The position numbers and the translations under genes were made by a program. A stretch of DNA of 64,000 nucleotides from contig CAMWFH010000006.1 in the NCBI GenBank assembly GCA_947173485.1, positions 30,187-94,186 of the forward strand, in the 5' to 3' direction. Shown here in pieces: positions 44,504 to 51,392 of this stretch. Numbering within the stretch: position 1 is the first letter of the stretch; every line of letters starts with the position of its first letter. Source of the stretch: an uncultured Clostridia bacterium. Lineage in GTDB: Bacteria; Bacillota; Clostridia; Oscillospirales; Oscillospiraceae. The notes under the pieces are model-generated. The model was not told where the DNA came from, did no database searches, and saw only the letters and a program-made list of their open reading frames with translations.

Positions 44504-45271
44504 TCATGGTTGGGCCAAAAACCGGGTGCCTGCCGACTTGTGGAAGAGGATATCGTAGAGCACGGTGGGGTCGCTGCCGTCGGCGATGACCATCTCCACC
44601 CCGTGGGCGGTGGCGGTCTTGGCGGCCCGGAGCTTCGTCGCCATGCCCCCAGTGCCCAGACCGGAGCCCGTGCCGCCGGCCAGGGCCTCGATCTCCGGCG
44701 TGACGGCCTCCACGATGGGGATCAGCCGGGCGTCCGGGTCCTTATGGGGGTCGGCGGTGTACAGCCCCTCGATGTCGCTGAGGAGCACCAGTAGGTCCGC
44801 CTCCGCCGCGCAGGCCACGATGGCCCCTAGGGTGTCGTTGTCGCCCACGGCGATCTCCGCCGTGGCCACGGTGTCGTTCTCGTTGACGATGGGCAGGGCC
44901 CTCAGCTCCAGCAGGCGGCGGAGGGTGTTCTGGAAGTTTGCCCGCCGGTCGGGGTGTTCCACGTCCTCGCCGGTCAGCAGGATCTGGGCCACGGTGTGGT
45001 CATACTGGGTAAACAGCCGGTCATAGGTGTACATCAGCTCACACTGCCCCACGGCGGCGGCGGCCTGCTTGCCGGGCATATCGGCGGGGCGGCCCGGCAG
45101 GTTCAGCTTGCCCACGCCCATCCCGATGGCCCCGGAGGACACCAGGATGACCTCGTGGCCGGCGTTCTTGATATCGCTCAGCACCTTCACCAGCTCCTCC
45201 ACATGGCGGATGTTCATCCGCCCGGTGCTGTGGGCCAGGGTGGAGGTGCCGACTTTGACTACGATGCGCAT
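44504..45271 (-). CDS. proB: Glutamate 5-kinase
   Basis: The 255-residue enzyme phosphorylates glutamate in the first, feedback-controlled step of proline synthesis. It has the amino-acid kinase fold only: VVKVGTSTLA at 4-13, VSSGAIGMGVGKL near 45, IVNENDTVA near 128, and GTGGMATKL near 206. The C-terminal PUA domain of many ProB proteins is absent, as in several Firmicutes. It follows proC by four bases. Confidence 0.95.
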   Translation of the reverse strand: MRIVVKVGTSTLAHSTGRMNIRHVEELVKVLSDIKNAGHEVILVSSGAIGMGVGKLNLPGRPADMPGKQAAAAVGQCELMYTYDRLFTQYDHTVAQILLTGEDVEHPDRRANFQNTLRRLLELRALPIVNENDTVATAEIAVGDNDTLGAIVACAAEADLLVLLSDIEGLYTADPHKDPDARLIPIVEAVTPEIEALAGGTGSGLGTGGMATKLRAAKTATAHGVEMVIADGSDPTVLYDILFHKSAGTRFLAQP

Positions 45272-45274
45272 AGG

Positions 45275-46081
45275 TCAACCCTTCATTTTCTCAGTTTTTT
45301 TCACGGCGGCGATCACGGCCTCCATGGCGGCGGAGCGCAGTCCGGCCTTCTCCAGGGCCCGGACCCCCTGGATAGTCACCCCGCCGGGGGAGCAGACCTG
45401 GTCCTTCAGCTGGCCGAAGGGCAGCCCCGTCTCCAGGGCCAGGGCGGCGGTGCCCAGGAGCATCTGGGCGGCGTAGACGTTGGCCTTGTCCCGGGGCAGG
45501 CCACAGGCCACCGCGCCATCGGCCAGGCCCTCCATGAAGAGGCAGGCGAAGGCGGGGCCGCAGCCGGAGAGGCAGTTGGCGGCATCGATCTGGCTGTCCG
45601 GCATCGGGTCCAGCAGGCCGGAGGGGGCCATCATGGTCAAAAAGTCCGCCATGTCCGCCTCCTTCACGTTCAGAGAGCAGTATTGGGTGATCCCCTGGCC
45701 TACGGCGACAGGGGTGCTGGGCATGATGCGGATGACCGGCCAGGAGAAGTCGTTGGTCATGTCCCGGAACTTGCTGACAGGCGTGGCGGCGGCCATGGAG
45801 ACCAGGACAGGCCGGCTCGCCTGGGACTTGAGGGCCGGCAGGATGGAGGACAGCAGCTCTTGCAGCATGTAGGGCTTGACGCCTAAAAAGACATACCGGC
45901 AGGTCCGGGCGATGGTCTGACTGTCCGATACCTGGGCCCCCAGCTCCGCCGCCAGCCGCTCTGCCTTCTCCGGGGTCCGGTTAGCCAGCAGGATCTGCTC
46001 CGCCGGCACGGCCTTCGCTACGGCCCGGGCCAGCGCGCCGCCCATATTGCCGCAGCCGATAAATCCAATGGTTCCGTTCAT
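45275..46081 (-). CDS. proC: Pyrroline-5-carboxylate reductase
   Basis: The 268-residue enzyme completes proline synthesis. GFIGCGNMGGA at 6-16 is the NAD(P) site, VFLGVKPYM lies near 64, MPSTPVAVGQGIT near 119, and the C-terminal signature SGCGPAFACLFMEGLADGAV near 170. GGGAGG precedes the ATG. It is the first gene of a proC-proB unit. Confidence 0.96.
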   Translation of the reverse strand: MNGTIGFIGCGNMGGALARAVAKAVPAEQILLANRTPEKAERLAAELGAQVSDSQTIARTCRYVFLGVKPYMLQELLSSILPALKSQASRPVLVSMAAATPVSKFRDMTNDFSWPVIRIMPSTPVAVGQGITQYCSLNVKEADMADFLTMMAPSGLLDPMPDSQIDAANCLSGCGPAFACLFMEGLADGAVACGLPRDKANVYAAQMLLGTAALALETGLPFGQLKDQVCSPGGVTIQGVRALEKAGLRSAAMEAVIAAVKKTEKMKG

Positions 46082-46200
46082 GAGGAGACCTCCCTATTTT
46101 TCATGGTGTCCCCATCCTACCACATCCGGCCGGAAAAGAAAAGGATCCCTTTTCTTTTTTGTGTTGCTGATGGCGCTGCCCGCCTGCAGTCTTGGGCGGC

Positions 46201-46229
46201 TTGACACGGAGGGCAGGCCGTGATATGAT
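46201..46229 (+). promoter_or_regulatory. Promoter of the DUF4375 gene
   Basis: TTGACA (46201-46206), 17-base spacer, TATGAT (46224-46229), about 40 bases upstream of the ATG at 46270. Confidence 0.8.
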
Positions 46230-46269
46230 CACCTCGGCCAATAGGGATCGGATGGGAGGAAAGAGCAAA

Positions 46270-46824
46270 ATGCCACTGTCAAAAAAAGAAATGCAAAGGC
46301 GATGGGAAGAGAAAACAGCGCGGATACAGGCTATCATAAAAGACCGGGATTGGGATGCTCTGTTCGCTATGGACGAAAGTGACGATCTTTCATGGACATT
46401 AGAACAAATGCTGTGGTCTTTCGTAACACGCAGAGCGGATGGGGAGCTGGATCTGTCCGGCCTGAGCCACGCGCAGAGGGTCCTCTTTTTGGTATTGGAA
46501 CTGGAGAATGCGACACAAGCGGATGCGCTGCCCAATTTTTTTGAAGAGGGCTTTGCGGCCTATGGACGGGAAGCGGTACGGGCCTTGGAAGAAGTGGGGG
46601 CGCCTCGATGCGCTGCCGCCCTGAACGCGGTGGTCAATACGCTGCCGGATGGTGTATATCCAAAAGGAGACGAGGGGTTTTGGGCTTCTATCATGTCAGG
46701 GGAAAATTCTGATATATGGGACAAGGCAGACCGTATTTTCGTAAATTATACAGATGGAAGGTTCTCTGACCTGTGCTATGCGTATGCACAGGCGCATCGG
46801 GATACCGTTCAGGCAGGCCGGTGA
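46270..46824 (+). CDS. DUF4375 (DMP19-like) domain protein
   Basis: The 184-residue soluble acidic protein has a C-terminal DUF4375 domain (about 70-180): LELENATQADALPNFFEEGF and the GRFSDLCYAYAQAH end. The fold occurs in DMP19-type DNA-mimic proteins and in immunity-like families. ATG 46270 follows GGGAGGAAAG; upstream in-frame ATGs lack such sites. Its base composition is lower in GC than that of the flanking genes, hinting at recent arrival. It is followed closely by a GNAT gene. Confidence 0.75.
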   Translation: MPLSKKEMQRRWEEKTARIQAIIKDRDWDALFAMDESDDLSWTLEQMLWSFVTRRADGELDLSGLSHAQRVLFLVLELENATQADALPNFFEEGFAAYGREAVRALEEVGAPRCAAALNAVVNTLPDGVYPKGDEGFWASIMSGENSDIWDKADRIFVNYTDGRFSDLCYAYAQAHRDTVQAGR

Positions 46825-46867
46825 TCTCCGGCAAAATAGTAAGGATAGTAAGAAAGAGAGACGGCCT

Positions 46868-47653
46868 ATGGAGTGGAGCAGAGAGCGGATCTGGGAGACG
46901 GCCCTGGCCCAATCGGCGGTGGATATCGGCTGTGAGCCGGCGGACTTTCTCCGGGGGGAGCCGGTGGTGACCCTTGCCCGGACGGCTCTGGGGGCGCGGC
47001 GGGACCTGGCGCGGCCTCTGGACTGCCACCTGGTCTCCTATGGGAACAACGTAGTGGCGGCGGCAGGGGAGGCGTACCGGGAGATCGTGTGGGACTATCT
47101 CCGCCGGTTCCCGCCGGAGCATTGCTTCGATACCCCCCACATCCATGTCCTCAACAGCGCCCTGGAGGCGGCCGGGTCCCGGGTGTGCTTCATGACATCC
47201 TATTTCCTGCCGGACCTGACGGCCCTAGAGCCCCTGCCCTGCCCCTACCCGGTCCGGGTCCTCCGCCAGGCGGACTTCGCCGCTTTGTATACGGACGACT
47301 GGTCCAACGCCCTCTGCGCGAAGCGGCGGGAGCTGGACGTGCTGGGCATAGGGGCCTATGATGGGGAGACACTGGTCGGGCTGGCGGCCTGCTCGGCGGA
47401 CTGCGGGACCATGCGGCAGATCGGGATAGACGTGCTGCCGGCCTACCGCCGGCAGGGCATCGCTGCGGCGCTGACCAGCCGACTGGCCCTGGCGGTCCTG
47501 GACCAGGGGCTGGTCCCCTTCTACGGGGCGGCCTGGTGCAATATCCGCTCGGTCCGCAACGCGTCCCGCAGCGGCTTCCGTCCGGCCTGGGCGGAGGTGA
47601 CGGCCAAGCCGGCGGCCTTCGTGGAGGAGTTGAACAGAGGAAGGGGGAGGTGA
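46868..47653 (+). CDS. GNAT-family N-acetyltransferase
   Basis: The 261-residue protein has a C-terminal GNAT fold: IGIDVLPAYRRQGIAAALTS near residue 183 is the acetyl-CoA-binding motif (R/Q-x-x-G-x-A), and WCNIRSVRNASRSGF near 222 is motif B. The N-terminal half (about 1-120) resembles the extension found in GNATs of the FR47/Eis-like group in clostridia. The acceptor substrate is unknown. Its start is set by the MEWSRE frame after GAAAGAGAG. Confidence 0.8.
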   Translation: MEWSRERIWETALAQSAVDIGCEPADFLRGEPVVTLARTALGARRDLARPLDCHLVSYGNNVVAAAGEAYREIVWDYLRRFPPEHCFDTPHIHVLNSALEAAGSRVCFMTSYFLPDLTALEPLPCPYPVRVLRQADFAALYTDDWSNALCAKRRELDVLGIGAYDGETLVGLAACSADCGTMRQIGIDVLPAYRRQGIAAALTSRLALAVLDQGLVPFYGAAWCNIRSVRNASRSGFRPAWAEVTAKPAAFVEELNRGRGR

Positions 47654-47658
47654 GGGAT

Positions 47659-48198
47659 ATGGTGAAATGGTGGGGCCACCTAAAGACCATCAGCGTCCAT
47701 AAGGCCCTGGTGGGGAAATACTGCTTCAAGGTGGGGCTGTACCGCCAGGGACTGCTCCACGACATGTCCAAATATACGCCCAAGGAGTTCCTGGTGGGGG
47801 CGCGGTACTTCCAGGGGGACCGGAGCCCCAACGAGATCGAGCGGCTGGAGACCGGCGTCAGCGGCGCATGGCTCCACCACAAGGGCCGCAACAAGCACCA
47901 CCTGGAGTATTGGATCGACTACGACCCCCGGCAGCAGGGGCAGATGGCGGGGATGCGGATGCCGGTGAACTATGTCGTTGAGATGTTCTGCGACCGGATC
48001 GCCGCCAGCAGGGTCTACCAGAAGGAGAAGTACACCGATGCCCACCCCTACGAGTATTACGCCCGCAGCGCCAGCCGCTACCTGATCCACCCGGACACCG
48101 CCGCCCTTTTGGAGCGGCTGCTGCTGATGCTCCGGGACGAGGGGGAGGAGCGGACCTTCCGCTATATCCGGGAGCAGGTGCTGAAAAAGGGAAGATGA
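47659..48198 (+). CDS. DUF5662 family protein
   Basis: The 179-residue protein contains GLLHDMSKYTPKEF near residue 31 and HHKGRNKHHLEYW near 74, an arrangement of His/Asp residues like that of metal-dependent HD-type hydrolases and typical of DUF5662. GGGGGAGG lies upstream of ATG 47659, five bases after the GNAT stop, so the two are co-transcribed. Substrate unknown. A bidirectional terminator follows. Confidence 0.8.
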   Translation: MVKWWGHLKTISVHKALVGKYCFKVGLYRQGLLHDMSKYTPKEFLVGARYFQGDRSPNEIERLETGVSGAWLHHKGRNKHHLEYWIDYDPRQQGQMAGMRMPVNYVVEMFCDRIAASRVYQKEKYTDAHPYEYYARSASRYLIHPDTAALLERLLLMLRDEGEERTFRYIREQVLKKGR

Positions 48199-48203
48199 GC
48201 GCG

Positions 48204-48229
48204 AAAAGGCCGCCCGGAGGCGGCCTTTT
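48204..48229. terminator. Bidirectional terminator, left copy
   Basis: AAAAGGCCGCC-CGGA-GGCGGCCTTTT, an 11-bp symmetric stem between the convergent stops at 48198 and 48236. It belongs to the 69-base direct repeat. Confidence 0.9.
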
Positions 48230-48272
48230 CAGATATCATAGGTCCAGTTTTTTCCCGCAGGAGGGGCAGTAG
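48204..48272. repeat. 69-base direct repeat, left copy
   Basis: This block matches 49636-49704 with one substitution (in the T/C run). It contains the bidirectional terminator and the 3' coding end (YCPSCGKKLDL) of a zinc-ribbon membrane protein. Confidence 0.92.
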
Positions 48273-48481
48273 CGGATATTACTCTCTCTCCATGGGAGGC
48301 CAATGCCGCAGAAGGGGCAGCGCCAGTATTTAATGCGCAGACACCATCCTGTGATAAATAGGACAAGGCCCAACACAAATAGAGGAAACCAAAATGCGCT
48401 GAAAATAAAAGAGTAGAAACCAGCAATTGCTACAATGAGACTAACTCTATTGACATTCCGATAGGTGATAAGATTTTTCAA
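48236..48481 (-). CDS. Small membrane protein with C-terminal zinc ribbon (paralogue A)
   Basis: The 81-residue protein has two close membrane segments (about 13-30 and 33-50) and a C-terminal zinc ribbon with CPFC and CPSC pairs, ending KKLDL. It starts at TTG 48481 after GAGGAAAAAGG. It is one of three paralogues in 2 kb; all share the core KYWRCPxC / CPxCxKKLxL (YVYWRCP in C). The ribbon would face the cytoplasm. Function unknown. Confidence 0.75.
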   Translation of the reverse strand: MKNLITYRNVNRVSLIVAIAGFYSFIFSAFWFPLFVLGLVLFITGWCLRIKYWRCPFCGIGLPWRESNIRYCPSCGKKLDL

Positions 48482-48510
48482 ATAGCCTTTTTCCTCATTG
48501 TGTAATGGGT

Positions 48511-49490
48511 TTAAAATACCAAAAGTTTCCTTCCGATTCTGTAAGAAATGCTCTCATTCAACGGCATGTCCATATTTTGAAATGCCACGGGGTATGGATA
48601 AGAGAAGTTTTCTGTTTCACATTCTTTATTTGGCGTTATTACTAAGTCATAGGAATTTCCCTCCTGTGTGGAGGAGTTGTAATAGTACTGGTGTACAACA
48701 ACTTTATTTACCCTTACATATTCTGAGTATAAACCAATCTTCCAATCCCCTAGTACGTTTGTCCATGTGAGTTGTTCAATTTTATCATATGACATATTTT
48801 GCAAATTTGAGTAATCCCGCGTACTTCCAGTTACGACCATATCCTCAAATTTTTGCGTAAAAAGAGCAAATAAAGAAAGTCCTGCCGCCGAAAAAGTAAT
48901 GACCGGGAAAGAACCACCTATTACGCCCACTCCGATAAGGGAGATATTGAAAATATCATCCATAAGTTCAGCTGTGTCTACACCAGAGGCAAGAGAAATA
49001 GACTGATCTGGTTCTAGCCCTTTATATATATCCGCTCGTTTTTCATCTGATGCCCTTTGTATGTAATGTAAGTTTCGCTTCTTGTCATAGGAAGGAACTG
49101 GGGGGAGAAAATGGTCGCAACATAGGAGGTCAGGCCGTTGTTCAGTAGCAATTCTCGATGTGTCCTTAAAGAGTCCTTAACGGGATTGGATATTGCAGGG
49201 TTTTGCATGGCCAAAGCAAACTCGATATCATTCAAGATATCAACGTCTAATCTTCCTGTCGGAACGTCCACGATATCATCCTCTGATAGGGACAGTTCTA
49301 GTGCGTAATTTCCTGCTACCGACATTTTGATGTCGTCAAATTCTGTATCGAGCGCATATGTTTCGAGGGAATCCGTGTCTGACACAAGGGCCGGGGAGCC
49401 TGCGATATCGGAGTAAGTATACGCGAATGCAGTGAATGAGCAGGACCAGAGCATTGCAACAGCAAGGAAAACGGACGCTAGCTTTCTCAT
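48511..49490 (-). pseudogene. Secreted or membrane-anchored protein gene broken by a frameshift at a six-G run
   Basis: Two minus-strand open frames (49490-49014 and 48963-48511) look like halves of one gene. The first starts at ATG 49490 after GGAGGG, has a signal peptide (MRKLASVFLAVAM... AFA) and stops at 49014. The second frame stays open upstream of its first ATG and reads in a natural way (VPSYDKKRNLHYIQRASDEK, then IYKGLEPDQSISLASG) back to a run of six G (plus strand 49100-49105). One extra base there would join the halves into about 326 residues. A hydrophobic segment near codons 180-205 may anchor it. Either it is a pseudogene, a slippage-controlled gene, or there is a sequencing error. 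The region is clearly AT-rich. Confidence 0.75.
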
Positions 49491-49557
49491 ATTTACCCTC
49501 CATTCCATACGTCAAAGGTGTGAATAGGTGAAAGTGTCCTCCTTTCTTGTATGGCAA

Positions 49558-49586
49558 ATGATACCATAAACCCCTTGTTTTGTCAA
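49558..49586 (-). promoter_or_regulatory. Consensus promoter of the broken secreted-protein gene
   Basis: Minus strand TTGACA (49586-49581), 17-base spacer, TATCAT (49563-49558), about 65 bases before ATG 49490. Confidence 0.8.
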
Positions 49587-49635
49587 TAGCTTTTGTATAT
49601 TTTTTCTAAATATTTTTTGCGTTGTTTGGCAGCAT

Positions 49636-49704
49636 AAAAGGCCGCCCGGAGGCGGCCTTTTCAGATATCATAGGTCCAGTTTTTTTCCGCAGGAGGGGCA
49701 GTAG
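49636..49704. repeat. 69-base direct repeat, right copy
   Basis: Same block as 48204-48272 with one base change. It includes a copy of the terminator stem (49636-49661) and the coding end of paralogue B, but here the coding end is out of frame with the gene in front of it. Confidence 0.92.
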
Positions 49705-49951
49705 GATAAGGCTCCCCCCAGGAGAGATGCTCATGACAGTCTGGACAGCGCCAGTATTTCAAGCGCAGAAAGATCACGGAGAAATTCATCACGATACCGA
49801 TCACCATCACGGGCAACCAGCATATCAAGGGAAGGGACATCAAGGCTACGCTCAGGAACATAACGCAGGCACCGGTGAGCCATAAACGCATAGCGATCGT
49901 ATTGACGTTCTTGTAGGTGATCTTGGGGATATGCAACTTGAATTTTTTCAC
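49661..49951 (-). pseudogene. Zinc-ribbon membrane protein (paralogue B), frameshifted at the repeat edge
   Basis: The reading frame has two membrane segments and the first cysteine pair (YWRCPDC), but then ends ...GEPYPTAPPAEKNWTYDI instead of the family end YCPSCGKKLDL. The correct end is present one frame over (stop at 49668), entirely inside the 69-base repeat. The shift therefore lies exactly at the repeat boundary (about 49704). The second cysteine pair is lost, so the zinc site should not form. The start is probably GTG 49951 (or GTG 49972, overlapping the stop of paralogue C). Confidence 0.7.
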
Positions 49952-49968
49952 ACCGACCGCCCAGCCTT

Positions 49969-50235
49969 TCACAGATACAGCTTTTTCTTGCAGTGGGGGC
50001 AGACCTGGATGCTCCTGTCCCGGCTGGGGAGGCTGGAGAAGCACCTGGGGCACCGCCAGTACACATAGTCCAGGTATGTCCCGGCCACCAGGCAAAATAT
50101 CCCCACGGGCAGCAGGGGCAGCCAGAGAGCGCCGCAGACCATCAGGATAAGGCCGCCGATCATCAGGACCGTGTGGATCGTGGAGATGTTGCGGTGGTCG
50201 ATCTTCCCGGACAAGGGGGCCAACAGCCATTTCAT
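49969..50235 (-). CDS. Small membrane protein with C-terminal zinc ribbon (paralogue C)
   Basis: The 88-residue protein has an N-terminal amphipathic stretch, two membrane segments (about 22-40 and 42-58) and a zinc ribbon with CPRC near 63 and CPHC near 80, ending KKKLYL. ATG 50235 follows AGAGGAG. It is intact, has its own promoter, and its stop overlaps the start region of paralogue B, so B and C form one transcript. Confidence 0.75.
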   Translation of the reverse strand: MKWLLAPLSGKIDHRNISTIHTVLMIGGLILMVCGALWLPLLPVGIFCLVAGTYLDYVYWRCPRCFSSLPSRDRSIQVCPHCKKKLYL

Positions 50236-50282
50236 AGGGATGCTCCTCTCTTTGTTTGATCGAAGGCGTATCGTCTATAGAC

Positions 50283-50311
50283 AGTATACCATAGATCCAG
50301 GCGGCTGTCGA
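50283..50311 (-). promoter_or_regulatory. Promoter of paralogues C and B
   Basis: Minus strand TCGACA (50311-50306), 17 bases, TATACT (50288-50283), 48 bases before ATG 50235. Confidence 0.65.
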
Positions 50312-50354
50312 TCGTTCCCGGGACGCCGCGGCAAAATTTCTCCCGCCGCCTGAT

Positions 50355-50383
50355 TTGACAACGCCGGCCTTTTCCTGTATGAT
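50355..50383 (+). promoter_or_regulatory. Promoter of the acyl-ACP thioesterase gene
   Basis: TTGACA (50355-50360), 17-base spacer, TATGAT (50378-50383). Transcription would begin near 50390, which excludes start codons further upstream. Confidence 0.8.
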
Positions 50384-50458
50384 ATAGGATATTTCTGCCC
50401 TAAAGGATGTGTTACTACGCCGTATTTTACCTATAGCTCTGCCGTCAGCTACGCCGAT

Positions 50459-51136
50459 GTGGGCATGGACGGCCTGCTCAGCCATAAGGGCCTGCTGCGC
50501 CTGCTCCAGGAGGCCGCCGCCCTGGCCTCGGACCAGGTGGGCTTCGGGGTCAAGGACGTGGAGCGGAAGCGGCTGGCGTGGATGCTCACCGGCTGGCGGG
50601 TGGAGCTGCGCCAGCGCCCCTGCTGGCCGGCCCCCGTCACCATCCACACCTGGCCCCGGTCCCTGGACGGCTTTTTCTCCGAGCGGGACTTCGAGGTCTA
50701 CTCCGGCGGCGCCCTGGCCGCCCTGGCCACCTCCCGGTGGCTGCTGGTGAACATCGACACCAGCCACGCCTCCCGGATCACCCCGGAGATCGAGGCCCTC
50801 TATACCTTGGATGACCGCCGGGTCTTTGATCAGCCCATGGCCGCGGTGGGCCACAGCGACCCGGCGGCGGTGGAGACCTTCTCCTGCACGGCGGGCCGTC
50901 GGGACATCGACACCAACCAGCACGTCAACAACATCCACTACCTGGACTACGCTCTGGAGGCCCTGCCGGAGCAGGTCTGGAACGCCCTGCCCCCCACGGT
51001 GGAGATCCTGTTCCGCCGCCAGATCCGCCTGGGCACCGAGATCCACTGCTTCTATGTCCAAAAGGATGGACGCCACCAGGTGGAGATACGCAGCAGCCAG
51101 TCCCGCACGCCCCACGCCTTCCTGTGGTTCGGCTGA
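50459..51136 (+). CDS. Acyl-ACP thioesterase, 5' end uncertain
   Basis: The protein (225 residues from GTG 50459) belongs to the acyl-ACP thioesterase family (double hotdog), which releases fatty acids from acyl carrier protein. The C-terminal hotdog has DTNQHVNNIHYLDYAL near 150, holding the catalytic Asn and His. The conserved N-terminal strand is encoded upstream of 50459 (TYSSAVSYADVG from about 50426), but no ATG, GTG or TTG exists in that frame between the promoter and 50459. Either a non-standard start near 50411 (AAAGG lies just before it) or a one-base change near the ATG at 50407 or GTG at 50409 is needed. Confidence 0.85.
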   Translation: MGMDGLLSHKGLLRLLQEAAALASDQVGFGVKDVERKRLAWMLTGWRVELRQRPCWPAPVTIHTWPRSLDGFFSERDFEVYSGGALAALATSRWLLVNIDTSHASRITPEIEALYTLDDRRVFDQPMAAVGHSDPAAVETFSCTAGRRDIDTNQHVNNIHYLDYALEALPEQVWNALPPTVEILFRRQIRLGTEIHCFYVQKDGRHQVEIRSSQSRTPHAFLWFG

Positions 51137-51231
51137 CGGCGGCGGCAGGACGGCAGTCTTGCAAATTGCTATAAAAAGGCGGCGTGAAATTGTGCGGATC
51201 GCAGATCTTTCAAGACACCGCCCCCAGGGGC

Positions 51232-51260
51232 TTGACGATCCGGCGGAAGCCTGCTAGACT
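51232..51260 (+). promoter_or_regulatory. Promoter of the antiterminator gene
   Basis: TTGACG (51232-51237), 17-base spacer, TAGACT (51255-51260), placing transcription start about 51267, just before the RAT element. Confidence 0.75.
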
Positions 51261-51276
51261 ACTGCTGTTGTTATGT

Positions 51277-51305
51277 TGGGATGTTACCGCGTCGCGGGCT
51301 TGACC
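51277..51305 (+). promoter_or_regulatory. RAT antiterminator element 1
   Basis: The leader has the ribonucleic antiterminator layout GGGATGTTACCG ... GGGCTTGACC, close to the LicT/GlcT target consensus (GGATTGTTACTG ... GGCAAAACC). Its last bases (GACCAAC) are also the first arm of the following terminator, so the two structures exclude each other. Confidence 0.75.
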
Positions 51306-51366
51306 AACTCTGTCTCTCCCCCGCCGGTCTTTCCGGCGGGCCTTTGAGATGGGGTTGGTCTATTTT
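51302..51366 (+). terminator. Regulated terminator upstream of the antiterminator gene
   Basis: GACCAAC (51302-51308) pairs with GTTGGTC (51354-51360), enclosing a GCCGG/CCGGC stem, followed by TATTTT. It lies upstream of the coding region and overlaps RAT 1. Confidence 0.75.
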
Positions 51367-51392
51367 GTGTGTGCCGAAGGAAGTGGGGAGGC

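Noticed and set aside
46101..46535. A 144-residue minus-strand frame opposite the DUF4375 gene
   Set aside because: It lacks a ribosome binding site and covers the promoter and start of a better-supported plus-strand gene.
49661..51115. A 484-residue minus-strand frame spanning the zinc-ribbon paralogues and the thioesterase
   Set aside because: It is the chance joining of paralogue B with antisense of paralogue C's other frame and the thioesterase; only the segment up to about 49951 is meaningful.
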